Of a stretch of 28,887 nt of DNA, positions 1-7,144 are shown in pieces (positions within the stretch are counted from its first letter, which is position 1; each line of letters starts with the position of its first letter). The notes below the pieces were generated by a model. That model worked only from the letters and a program-made list of their open reading frames with translations, was not told the origin of the DNA and did not search any database. Source of the DNA: Lentisphaera sp. (GTDB taxonomy: Bacteria > Verrucomicrobiota > Lentisphaeria > Victivallales > GWF2-50-93); contig DYMC01000005.1 of the NCBI GenBank assembly GCA_020721745.1, forward strand, positions 1 through 28,887. The letters are read 5' to 3'. A program made the position numbers and the translations under genes.

Positions 1-115
1 GTCTTGCTGCCTCGTATCTGCGACAAATGCGGCCAACTGCTTAATTTAGGATTATCGGCTCAAATTCCCAGCCTCTTCTGTATTTCACCAAGGGCTGAGC
101 CTTTGACTATCCACA
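1..115. other. Left-edge stretch, no gene recognised
   Basis: No gene can be supported here. Plus-strand frame 1 stays open from the window edge to the TAG at 145-147 inside the terminator and contains a CDKC knuckle, but only one CxxC pair is present and nothing resembles a known family. Plus-strand frame 3 is open from the edge to a TAA at 40-42, so a gene could end there. A single CTATCCACA at 106-114 is one mismatch from a DnaA box and is not enough to call an origin. Confidence 0.3.
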
Positions 116-147
116 CTAACCCGTTTTTTCCGGAAAAAACGGGTTAG
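116..147 (-). terminator. Perfect 32-bp palindromic terminator after the dnaN operon
   Basis: The left arm CTAACCCGTTTTTTCC (116-131) is exactly complementary to the right arm GGAAAAAACGGGTTAG (132-147). On the minus strand it overlaps the TAA stop of the DUF1015 gene. The stem contains T6 and A6 tracts, so it could act as an intrinsic terminator in either direction. Confidence 0.8.
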
Positions 148-1358
148 AACTCATCCAGGAGGAGACCGTCCCGGAGCTTTGGTTCGAACCAGGTTGACTT
201 GGGTGGCATTATCCCGTTGGAGTCGGATATGGCCATGATTTCCACCACGGACACTGGGAACATGGAGAATGCGGCGACGGCTTTTTTATTTTTGACCGCC
301 TTTTCAAGGTATGAAACTCCCTTTATTCCGCCGACGAAGTCTATTCTCTTGTCGGTTCTCGGGTCGTCAATTCCGAAGAAGGGTTTGAGGACTTCGTCCT
401 GCAGGATAGCCACGTCGAGATTTTTCTCGGGCCGGTTACTGCGCAGCTTGAATTTGTCTGCAGAGAACGCGAGACTGGTCTTGTCGGTTATGAGGCATAT
501 TTCGCCGGACTTGGAGGGGGTGGTCGTGCCTTTGCGGACAGGACCGAAGTTCTTCTCTATGAAGAGGATGAGATCTTCCACTTTCTTTCCGTTGAAATCG
601 AGCATAAGTCTGTTATAGGGGAGGATTTTCATCTGTGATGCGGGGAATGCGACTGCCAGGAATAGATTGTGCCCTCCTTCCTTTCTTCCGTTTTTGTTTA
701 TTTCGTCGGCCACTCTGGCGGCTGAGGCTGCCCTGTGGTGTCCATCGGCTATGTAGAAGGAGTCTATTAGTCCGAAGAGTTCCTCCAATTCGGTGTTTTT
801 CGCTCTCCAGAGGCTGTTCTTCACCCCGTTTTCGGCGGTGAAGTCTATGAATGGCTTTTCCCTGGCCACTGTCATGGCTACAATCTCGTCTATGCGCTTG
901 TCGTCCTTGTATGTGAGGAGGACCGGGCCTGAATGTGATCTGGTGGTCATTATGTGGCGGGTGCGGTCGTCCTCCTTGTCCTTGCGCGTCTTCTCGTGCT
1001 TTTTTATCCTGTCGGCCCTGTAGTCGTCGGTGGAGGCGAGCGCGGCTATTCCGAACTGGACGTGATCGCCCATCTGGAGCCTGTAGACGTAGTGGCATGG
1101 GGCATTGTCCGGAATATACGGGGTATTTCTTTTTATTTCCCTGAAATTGGCGAGAGCTTTGGTGTAAACCTCGTCCGAGTATGGGTTTATGGAATCTGGC
1201 AGTTCGAGTTCCGGCCTTGCTATTCTCACGAATGAGTTGGGGTTCCTGGCCGCTATGTCTCTGCAGTCCTGCAGGGAGAGGACGTCGTAGGGTGGCGCCG
1301 ATACTTTTTCCGGGGAGTTCTGCGGGATCAGAGCCTTGAAAGGGAGGAACTTAGGCAT
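144..1358 (-). CDS. DUF1015 family protein
   Basis: A 404-residue soluble protein of the DUF1015 family, whose biochemical role is not established. Family hallmarks are visible: an N-terminal APPYDV segment (about residues 21-26), the central RHIMTTRSHSGPVLL stretch, and the FYIADGHHRAASAARV block with paired histidines, followed by the FLAVAFPASQM region. Length is typical of the family. The ATG start lies 8 bp inside the end of the upstream metalloenzyme gene and is preceded by AAGGA, which suggests coupled translation. It is the last gene of the dnaN transcription unit and its stop overlaps a strong palindromic terminator. The family assignment is firm. Any enzymatic role, perhaps in serine or phosphosugar metabolism as sometimes suggested for the family, is not shown by the sequence. 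Confidence 0.9.
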   Translation of the reverse strand: MPKFLPFKALIPQNSPEKVSAPPYDVLSLQDCRDIAARNPNSFVRIARPELELPDSINPYSDEVYTKALANFREIKRNTPYIPDNAPCHYVYRLQMGDHVQFGIAALASTDDYRADRIKKHEKTRKDKEDDRTRHIMTTRSHSGPVLLTYKDDKRIDEIVAMTVAREKPFIDFTAENGVKNSLWRAKNTELEELFGLIDSFYIADGHHRAASAARVADEINKNGRKEGGHNLFLAVAFPASQMKILPYNRLMLDFNGKKVEDLILFIEKNFGPVRKGTTTPSKSGEICLITDKTSLAFSADKFKLRSNRPEKNLDVAILQDEVLKPFFGIDDPRTDKRIDFVGGIKGVSYLEKAVKNKKAVAAFSMFPVSVVEIMAISDSNGIMPPKSTWFEPKLRDGLLLDEF

Positions 1359-2208
1359 TGTTGAAATTCCTTGTTGTTATTGAAAATACATCTTCTATTC
1401 TTGTTTCCTGAAGGGAACCGATGCCTGTGTTAAGCAGCATCAGCGGGACTGGATTGCGGGTATGTGTTCTGATGCTCATGTCCTCGGCGTTTCCATGGTC
1501 GCTCGTGAGGATGAGCGAGGTGGAGGAGCCTATGCCCTTGGCAATTTCAACGACCATTCTGCCGAGATCGCTGAAATGCCTCTTGAGCGCCTTCATGTCC
1601 ATCTTGTGTCCGTCTCTGTCGGTCAAGAAATATTCAAAGAGGGTGAAATCATGTGATTCTGAGATTGAAAGCAGGTTCTGAGCCGCCTTTTCGGGGCTTA
1701 TCGCAGGGACTTTGCCGTATTTCGAACTTGCTGTCTCGTTTGTTATGTCGTGATAGACGGCCTTTCCTGAGAGAAGGCATTCGAGTCCCCTGACCCACCC
1801 GATGGCGGATTCGACCATCACGGTGGTGACGGATCTGAGGCTCATGTTCCGGAGCTCGTCCAGGTTGTATTTCAGGTAGGCGTTGGCGAATGCGACCGAG
1901 AAGCCTTTTTCAAGGAGGTACTTGAAGATGTTGTTCTGGAGTATTATTTCTCTCATTCGTGGACCAGGGAAGCCCGGGAGATGGCTGCCGATTGAGGCCG
2001 CGGTTTTGACACCGGTGAAGAGGCTGGTCTGCCCGGTGGCGCTTTGGGGGAGGCCTTGAACTCCCATGTCGGTACGGCATCTGCTGGAATTCTCGTCGAG
2101 GAGGCGGCAGAAATCCGTGGACATGTCGTCGAAGAATGACTTTTTCCATCCGGATGACGGCATTCCCAGCCCATCCACCATTATGAATATGGTTCTCTTG
2201 GCGGTCAT
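1351..2208 (-). CDS. Alkaline phosphatase-superfamily metalloenzyme, phosphoglyceromutase-like
   Basis: A 285-residue cytoplasmic protein of the metalloenzyme clan that includes cofactor-independent phosphoglycerate mutase and phosphopentomutase. Metal-binding and catalytic blocks are present: FIMVDGLGM near the N-terminus (first metal Asp), GLPQSATGQTSLFTG around residues 52-66 (nucleophile Ser/Thr region), and SDHGNAEDM followed by HTRNPVPLML near the C-terminus (metal Asp/His ligands). It is far shorter than full iPGM (about 510 residues) and lacks room for that enzyme's inserted phosphotransferase domain, so it is probably not the housekeeping mutase. Substrate is unknown. The gene begins 27 bp after the dnaN stop. 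Only a weak AAAGA ribosome-binding sequence precedes the ATG, but the MTAKRTIFIMVDG start fits the family. It overlaps the DUF1015 gene by 8 bp. Confidence 0.85.
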   Translation of the reverse strand: MTAKRTIFIMVDGLGMPSSGWKKSFFDDMSTDFCRLLDENSSRCRTDMGVQGLPQSATGQTSLFTGVKTAASIGSHLPGFPGPRMREIILQNNIFKYLLEKGFSVAFANAYLKYNLDELRNMSLRSVTTVMVESAIGWVRGLECLLSGKAVYHDITNETASSKYGKVPAISPEKAAQNLLSISESHDFTLFEYFLTDRDGHKMDMKALKRHFSDLGRMVVEIAKGIGSSTSLILTSDHGNAEDMSIRTHTRNPVPLMLLNTGIGSLQETRIEDVFSITTRNFNNA

Positions 2209-2235
2209 TTATAGTCTTTTTGAATGTAGGGCGGC

Positions 2236-3330
2236 CTACTTGTTCCTCACTGGCATCATTATGTAGAGGAATCCCTCGTCCCCTATCAGAGATATGGGGC
2301 TGAAACCGTCGTTCATCTGGAAGACGAATTTATCCATGGTCATCGTCTTCAGAGGATCGGAGAGGCTGTTTGGATTGAGGAGGAGTGTGAAATCGGCTCC
2401 AGTGTAGTTGACGGGGAGTGTTTCCCTGCCTTCACCGACTTCGGCGCTGTTGGCTGTCAATGTCACCTTTCCGTTGGTGAAGGCAACTGTTACTATCGGA
2501 TTTGATTCGGATATGACATTCATGATTCTTCTGAGGGAGGAATGGAAGTCCTCCTTCTTCATTTCGACTTTTTTGGTGAAGGATGTCGGTATGACCTGTC
2601 TGTAGTTGGGAAAGCTTCCTTCCATGATTTTGGACGACAGGGTCGTGTTTCCGAGGTTGAACTTGATCATCTTCTCCCCGATTTCAATCTCGGCGTTTCC
2701 ATCCTTCTGGATTATTCTCTGGACCTCGTTGGCGACTCTTGAATGGAAGACCACGTCGCCTTCGACCCCTTCGAATTTGTCAATGGGCTTTTCTATGAGC
2801 GCGAGCCTTTTCCCGTCAGTTGCGACGGTCACGAGCATGTTGGCCTTCAGGCTAAGGAGGACACCGTTCAGTATTTTCCTCGATTCGTCGGTGCTGGATG
2901 CGTAGGAGACCAGACTGAAGTTTCTCTGAAGGTCGGTCTGGGGTATTTGAATCTTCCTTATCGTGGTTATAGTGGAGGGGACTGGAAATTCATCCGGAGA
3001 TATTCCAAGGAGCTTGTAGGATGATTCTCCGGCCTCTATCCTTAGGTTGAAGGAGTCGTCTGTCTCCATTGCCACCTTCTCGCCGATGAAGTCCTTCACG
3101 AAGAGGAGGAGTTTCTTGGCGGGGACGGTTGTCGAACCAGCCTTTTCGACGGTCGCCGGTATTTTTGTCGTTATCCTGACATCGAGGTCGGTGGTTTCCA
3201 TGGTCAGGGAATCGGATTCAGCTTTCATCATGACGTTGTTCAGGACTGGAAGGGTGGTTCTGGATCCTATTATGGTGGTGAGCTTCTGGATTGCCTCCGA
3301 GAGGATGTTTTTCTGGACGGAAAGTTTCAT
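2236..3330 (-). CDS. dnaN: DNA polymerase III beta subunit (sliding clamp)
   Basis: A 364-residue sliding clamp, the ring that tethers DNA polymerase III to the template. The sequence opens with the typical MKLSVQKNILSEAIQ and the LPVLNNVMMKA block, keeps the three-subdomain clamp length (usually about 365-375), has the S-F-P-N-Y-R motif in the middle domain, and ends in MPVRNK, close to the canonical C-terminal MPMR that forms part of the partner-binding cleft. The start is supported by an AAGGAGAAGG Shine-Dalgarno sequence just upstream. It is the first gene of a minus-strand unit with the metalloenzyme and DUF1015 genes. The usual neighbours dnaA, recF and gyrB are absent, so this dnaN lies away from the classic replication-initiation cluster, at least on the side visible here. 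Confidence 0.97.
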   Translation of the reverse strand: MKLSVQKNILSEAIQKLTTIIGSRTTLPVLNNVMMKAESDSLTMETTDLDVRITTKIPATVEKAGSTTVPAKKLLLFVKDFIGEKVAMETDDSFNLRIEAGESSYKLLGISPDEFPVPSTITTIRKIQIPQTDLQRNFSLVSYASSTDESRKILNGVLLSLKANMLVTVATDGKRLALIEKPIDKFEGVEGDVVFHSRVANEVQRIIQKDGNAEIEIGEKMIKFNLGNTTLSSKIMEGSFPNYRQVIPTSFTKKVEMKKEDFHSSLRRIMNVISESNPIVTVAFTNGKVTLTANSAEVGEGRETLPVNYTGADFTLLLNPNSLSDPLKTMTMDKFVFQMNDGFSPISLIGDEGFLYIMMPVRNK

Positions 3331-3385
3331 TTCCTTCTCCTTGATAATATCTTATATTCAATCTAATATATATGAAACTATCATT

Positions 3386-3400
3386 ATTATATCCTGTCAA
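3386..3400 (-). promoter_or_regulatory. Candidate dnaN promoter elements
   Basis: On the minus strand a perfect TTGACA (3395-3400) and a perfect TATAAT (3386-3391) both lie upstream of dnaN. They are only 3 bp apart and cannot serve the same promoter. Either TATAAT is a -10 with a poor -35, or TTGACA is a -35 with a weak -10 near 3372-3380. The region is strongly AT-rich, which fits a promoter, but the exact elements are uncertain. Confidence 0.4.
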
Positions 3401-3448
3401 CAGTGTTAATAAAGTCGGATTGCGAATAAAAAGCGAGAAAAAAATCCC

Positions 3449-3546
3449 GTTGAAAAGCTGTTGCTATCTTTTTTCGTTTTCAACATTAAGTTATGGCGAA
3501 TCCTTTTTTTTGACGGTAAGATAGTTTTTCCCGACAGTTTTTCAAC
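3449..3546. repeat. TTTTCAAC motif repeated in the dnaN-gmhA divergent spacer
   Basis: GTTGAAAA (3449-3456) forms an 8-bp inverted repeat with TTTTCAAC (3477-3484), and the same TTTTCAAC recurs at 3539-3546, just before the plus-strand ribosome-binding site. The 220-bp spacer separates two divergent operons, is AT-rich and holds no other gene. The repeats could be operator sites, or chance in AT-rich sequence. Confidence 0.35.
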
Positions 3547-3557
3547 AGGGGGTGTCA

Positions 3558-4196
3558 ATGGATTACGTAAAAAGGCTTGTTTCAGGGGATGGGGCTTTGT
3601 CCGGCATATCGAAGGATATAGAGGCTTTTGCCGGGATCATGGAGAAGGCGGCGAGGAATGGCGGGACTATATTCACATGCGGGAACGGAGGCAGCGCGTC
3701 GGATGCGGACCATATATCAGGTGAGTTGCTCAAGTCGTTCATAATCAAGAGGAAGGTATCTAGTTCGACGTTGAGGAGGCTTGTTGAGCTTCATGGGGAA
3801 GCTGGTGTCGGGCTTGCTGGAAATCTGGAGGAGGGGATAAGGTCTGTTCCTTTTGGCGCCTTCCAGGCATTTCTTTCGGCGTATGGGAACGATGTCGAGT
3901 GGAAGATGGCATACGCCCAGTTGCTCTATGTTATGGGGAGGGAAGGGGATGTTCTCGTCGGAATATCCTGTTCCGGGAACGCCGAGAACGTGTCCAATGC
4001 GTTCAAGGTTGCGAAGCTGAAGGGGGTAACGACCGTTCTTCTCACCGGGAGGGGGGGTGGCAGGTGCATCAAGGATGCCGATCTTGCAGTGATGGTGCCG
4101 GAGAAGGACACCTACAGGATACAGGAATACCATTCTCGGATATACCATGCGGTATGTGCAGAGGTGGAGAGGAGGATTTTCGGGGGGAAGGCCTGA
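3558..4196 (+). CDS. SIS-domain phosphosugar isomerase, GmhA/DiaA-like
   Basis: A 212-residue SIS-domain protein. GmhA converts sedoheptulose 7-phosphate to D-glycero-D-manno-heptose 7-phosphate for lipopolysaccharide core; DiaA is a related DnaA-binding protein. Visible features are the phosphosugar-binding CGNGGSASDADH loop near residues 36-47, GISCSGNAENV in the second half, and a C-terminal IQEYHSRIYHAVC helix with the Gln/His pattern of GmhA. The ATG at 3558 is preferred over an in-frame GTG at 3552 because the AGGGGG ribosome-binding site at 3547-3552 overlaps the GTG but sits 5 bp before the ATG. No hldE, gmhB or other heptose genes are nearby, so substrate is inferred. The stop overlaps the uppS start by one base. 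Confidence 0.85.
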   Translation: MDYVKRLVSGDGALSGISKDIEAFAGIMEKAARNGGTIFTCGNGGSASDADHISGELLKSFIIKRKVSSSTLRRLVELHGEAGVGLAGNLEEGIRSVPFGAFQAFLSAYGNDVEWKMAYAQLLYVMGREGDVLVGISCSGNAENVSNAFKVAKLKGVTTVLLTGRGGGRCIKDADLAVMVPEKDTYRIQEYHSRIYHAVCAEVERRIFGGKA

Positions 4197-4894
4197 TGTC
4201 GGTTCCGAATCACATAGCCATGATAATGGATGGGAACAGGAGGTGGGCCGAGCAGCATGGGCTTCCTGTGGAGAAGGGCCATCATGCCGGGGCCGAGACG
4301 GTGAGGAGGGTGGTTGACTATTGCCAGAAGCATGGTGTCAGGAATCTCACGCTCTACGCATTCAGCACCGAGAACTGGAAAAGGCCTGTGCTCGAGGTGA
4401 AAGGACTGATGGAACTTCTATCCTCGTTTCTGGGCAGATACATTGATGAGATGTACGAGAATGGGGTGCGTCTTCACGCAATTGGCAGATTGGATAAGCT
4501 TCCTATGGTACAAAGGAGTTTTTTGCTGGATGCGATCAAGAGGACAAGGGGCAACAAGGATTTCAATTTGGTTCTGGCCATAAGTTACGGGGGAAGGGGG
4601 GAGATAGCCGACGCGGCTGCGAAAATCGCAAAGGAGGTCGCCGCCGGCAGGATGGATGTGTCGGAGATAGACGAGGCCCTGTTCCGGAAATTTCTCTATG
4701 CGCCGGAGATACCCGATCCCGATCTTCTGATAAGAACCAGCGGGGAGATGAGGATAAGCAATTTCCTCCTGTGGCAGATATCGTATTCCGAGATATACTT
4801 CACGAATGTTCTCTGGCCGGATTTTTCGGAGGGCGATCTTATTAAGGCTCTCGATGAATTTTCACGCCGAAGCAGGCGTTTTGGAGGGAGATGA
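4196..4894 (+). CDS. uppS: Undecaprenyl diphosphate synthase (isoprenyl transferase)
   Basis: A 232-residue cis-prenyltransferase that condenses isopentenyl diphosphate onto farnesyl diphosphate to make the C55 lipid carrier for peptidoglycan and surface polysaccharides. The hallmark HIAMIMDGNRRWA (catalytic Asp at residue 12), the FSTENWKRP block and the C-terminal DLLIRTSGEMRISNFLLWQ signature are all intact. Length is typical (about 230-250). The frame is open well upstream, but the ATG at 4196 is the start: it immediately precedes the conserved N-terminus and overlaps the upstream stop as TGATG. It overlaps cdsA by 4 bp, the widespread uppS-cdsA pairing. Confidence 0.96.
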   Translation: MSVPNHIAMIMDGNRRWAEQHGLPVEKGHHAGAETVRRVVDYCQKHGVRNLTLYAFSTENWKRPVLEVKGLMELLSSFLGRYIDEMYENGVRLHAIGRLDKLPMVQRSFLLDAIKRTRGNKDFNLVLAISYGGRGEIADAAAKIAKEVAAGRMDVSEIDEALFRKFLYAPEIPDPDLLIRTSGEMRISNFLLWQISYSEIYFTNVLWPDFSEGDLIKALDEFSRRSRRFGGR

Positions 4895-5754
4895 ACTCGT
4901 TCATCAGAAGGACTGCAAGCTCGTTGCTGCTGACAGGAGTATTCCTCTGGATATTGCTTTCCGGAGGAGAGGCCGCCTGGATGGTTCTGACGGCGGTTTC
5001 CGCCGCTGCAGCCTATCTGATGGTTCTTGAATTCCAGTCTTTTTTTCCGTCCATGGCCAGTCTCTCTGGCTTTCAATGCAGAATTGCCCGGGTGCTTGCC
5101 TCTTCGGCCGCGCTGGGGATATCATACGGGCTTGGACGGGGAATTTCCTTTGTAGAGATATTTCCCCGGATATGCATTGTTATTCTGGTGGTCCTTTCTA
5201 TCCAGATGATATTCATAAGGAAGGACATAGATACGCTACATGGGTTTATTCTATCGAATCTTGCCATATTTATATTCGTTCTTCCTGCGCTGCATCTTCT
5301 TCCCCTATGCTTTGCTGATCGCAGCACCGGGCTGCGGACGGCCGCGTTTTTGATATTCGTGACGAAATCGGGGGACATAGGAGCCTATTTGTTCGGGACT
5401 TTGACGGCGAAGCTGATGAGAGGGGGGAACCACAAGATGATCCCGGGGGTGAGTCCAAAGAAATCCTGGGAGGGATTCTTTGCAGGATTGTTTTTTGCTG
5501 TTGGAACCGCATTTCTGTGCCGTGATTTTCTGGGGGGATTCGGGAATATTGGGATTGGGATGCTGGGGTTGCTCTTGTATTTCGGTGGAGTTGCCGGGGA
5601 CCTCATGGAGTCCTCGCTGAAGAGGTCTGCATCGGTGAAGGATTCCGGTTCGGTCCTGCCCGGGATAGGAGGTATTCTTGATCTGTCCGACAGTCTTGTT
5701 TTGAATACGCCTTTGTTCTATTATTTAATAAACATGGAGGGGTTTGCCGCATGA
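4891..5754 (+). CDS. cdsA: Phosphatidate cytidylyltransferase
   Basis: A 287-residue integral membrane enzyme that makes CDP-diacylglycerol from phosphatidic acid and CTP, the branch point of phospholipid synthesis. Several hydrophobic helices span residues 8-200. The C-terminal region carries KSGDIGAYLFGTLTAK, the GVSPKKSWEG motif and the family signature SSLKRSASVKDSG. Within that signature the usual PGHGG-x-x-DR-x-D reads PGIGGILDLSD: the His is Ile259 and the Arg is Leu265. Metal-binding Asp positions are kept, and similar H-to-hydrophobic variants occur in some other phyla as far as I recall, so it is probably active. Overlaps uppS by 4 bp and the next gene by 4 bp. Confidence 0.93.
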   Translation: MNSFIRRTASSLLLTGVFLWILLSGGEAAWMVLTAVSAAAAYLMVLEFQSFFPSMASLSGFQCRIARVLASSAALGISYGLGRGISFVEIFPRICIVILVVLSIQMIFIRKDIDTLHGFILSNLAIFIFVLPALHLLPLCFADRSTGLRTAAFLIFVTKSGDIGAYLFGTLTAKLMRGGNHKMIPGVSPKKSWEGFFAGLFFAVGTAFLCRDFLGGFGNIGIGMLGLLLYFGGVAGDLMESSLKRSASVKDSGSVLPGIGGILDLSDSLVLNTPLFYYLINMEGFAA

Positions 5755-6686
5755 AGAGGAATATCATGGTATTGTTCGGGTTTTTCTGGGGGATTGTCCT
5801 GCTTGGAGGCGGACAGGACATGTTCAAGGTGGTTCCGGACGGGTCCGATTATGCCGTGGAACTTGTTCCAGAAAAAATGATGAAGGTGAAGAAAATATCG
5901 GAGATGGCGGCCCGCAATCCCGGATATGCGGCGTTCAAGGCGGTCTTTTCCGCGAAGGGGCTCGATTTTGAGAAGAGCGTCGGGAAGGCGATGATAGCCG
6001 GGGGCTATCACAAGAGCGCTTCGATGATTTTCGGCACCACGTTGAAGGAGAAGGACTTTCTCTCTTTGATAGAGTCGAGGAAGCCCGAGACCTTCAACAT
6101 ATCGGGGAAAAAGGTCTTCAAGTATTTCGAGAAAAACAAGCCCGTTTTCTCGTCTTATTTGAAGGACGGTCTGCTGATGGTGAGCGAAAATGCTTCATTG
6201 ATAACGGGATACAAGCCTCTCGACTTTGGCAAGATGGCAAGGGGGAATTTTCCCTTCTCCGAGGGGGAGGATATAATGCTCCGAGGATATCTGAGGGATA
6301 TACCAAAGGCAATTGGAGGAAATAAAAAAGGGAAGAATAACCCCATGTCGCTGATGGGTGGAGATAGAACGAAGGAATGCTATTTCGAGGCGCGGTCCGC
6401 AGATGGAGTGAACGTGGATGCCGTGGCGTATTTTCTTTCGGATGCAAAGAACGAGAAATTGCTTCAGTTTCAGGTGAACGCCCTTTTTCTGATGCTGGTC
6501 GCGAAGATATCGGGCGGGAATCAGGCTTTGGCGAACCAGATCACGGACAGCTTCAAAATCTCGTCGGATGGTGCTGGACTTGTGAAGGCTTCATTCAGGC
6601 TGAACACGTCGCTTGTGGACATTGACGGGGGAAAGAAATCCATGGACGAGCTTGAAGAGGACGTATTTGATCCGTTTTCCGAGTGA
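5751..6686 (+). CDS. Exported protein of unknown function
   Basis: A 311-residue protein I do not recognise. The N-terminus (MKRN followed by about 16 hydrophobic residues ending LLGGG) looks like a signal peptide, though no clean AxA cleavage site is visible. The rest is mixed alpha/beta with no cysteine cluster or catalytic motif I can name. A segment KNNPMSLMGGDRTKECYFEA sits mid-protein, and the C-terminus is very acidic (ELEEDVFDPFSE). It overlaps cdsA by 4 bp (ATGA), so it is almost certainly translated with the lipid genes and probably acts in the envelope. In many bacteria dxr or rseP follows cdsA, but neither is present. Codon use matches the neighbours. The gene faces the 6702 gene with only 15 bp between them. 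Confidence 0.75.
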   Translation: MKRNIMVLFGFFWGIVLLGGGQDMFKVVPDGSDYAVELVPEKMMKVKKISEMAARNPGYAAFKAVFSAKGLDFEKSVGKAMIAGGYHKSASMIFGTTLKEKDFLSLIESRKPETFNISGKKVFKYFEKNKPVFSSYLKDGLLMVSENASLITGYKPLDFGKMARGNFPFSEGEDIMLRGYLRDIPKAIGGNKKGKNNPMSLMGGDRTKECYFEARSADGVNVDAVAYFLSDAKNEKLLQFQVNALFLMLVAKISGGNQALANQITDSFKISSDGAGLVKASFRLNTSLVDIDGGKKSMDELEEDVFDPFSE

Positions 6687-6701
6687 AAAGCGGATTGCGT
6701 A

Positions 6702-6929
6702 TCACTTTTTCTTCTGCTCTATTTTCTGTTGCTCCATCTCGAATTTTGCGAGGCATTCGGGACAGACTCCATGTGATACACCTGTTCTTTTGGACTGGGA
6801 GACCTGCCAGCTCGAAAGCTTGTATATCTTCTTGCACCAGGAGCAGACCACCGGAATGAGCTTCTTCTCCGGAAACTCCATCCTCGGTATCTTCTGGGTC
6901 GAATCCTGATCGTCGTGTTCGCCGCTCAT
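6702..6929 (-). CDS. Small zinc-finger protein with CSWC and SHGxCPxC motifs
   Basis: A 75-residue protein with four cysteines in two knuckles, CSWCKK (about residues 29-34) and SHGVCPEC (about residues 52-59), then a Lys/Gln/Glu-rich tail. The spacing and the CSWCKKI...SHG.CPEC pattern resemble a short zinc-binding module often found at the ends of response regulators and PAS/histidine-kinase proteins, here standing alone. Its start overlaps the infA stop by 4 bp (ATGA), making it the last gene of adk-map-infA, so it is expected to be co-translated with initiation factor 1. Function is unknown. The context suggests a translation-linked or general regulatory role, but that is inference. Only 15 bp separate it from the convergent exported-protein gene. 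Confidence 0.75.
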   Translation of the reverse strand: MSGEHDDQDSTQKIPRMEFPEKKLIPVVCSWCKKIYKLSSWQVSQSKRTGVSHGVCPECLAKFEMEQQKIEQKKK

Positions 6930-7144
6930 TTTTTCCTGAATATTATACGAGCCTTGCTCATGTCGTATGGCGACATCTCCATCAGCACCGTGTCACCGGG
7001 GAGAATGCGTATGAAATTGAGACGCATCTTTCCGCTGATGTGGGCGAGAACACTGTGTCCCGTAGGAAGTTCCACGCGGAACATCGTGTTTGGGAGAAGC
7101 TCCTTCACGATGCCCTCCACGCTGATTACATCATCCTTGGCCAA
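6926..7144 (-). CDS. infA: Translation initiation factor IF-1
   Basis: A 72-residue single OB-fold protein that binds the ribosomal A site during initiation. The sequence is near-canonical: MAKDDVISVEG at the start, LPNTMFRVELPTGH, AHISGKMRLNFIRILPGD and a C-terminal SPYDMSKARIIFR. Length equals the E. coli factor. The gene starts 19 bp inside the end of map and ends overlapping the small zinc-finger gene by 4 bp, so it sits in a tightly coupled adk-map-infA unit, the order found at the end of many spc ribosomal operons. Confidence 0.97.
   Translation of the reverse strand: MAKDDVISVEGIVKELLPNTMFRVELPTGHSVLAHISGKMRLNFIRILPGDTVLMEMSPYDMSKARIIFRKK

Noticed and set aside
106..114. CTATCCACA resembling a DnaA box, downstream of the dnaN operon
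   Set aside because: A single site with one mismatch. No cluster of boxes or dnaA gene is present, so an origin is not supported.
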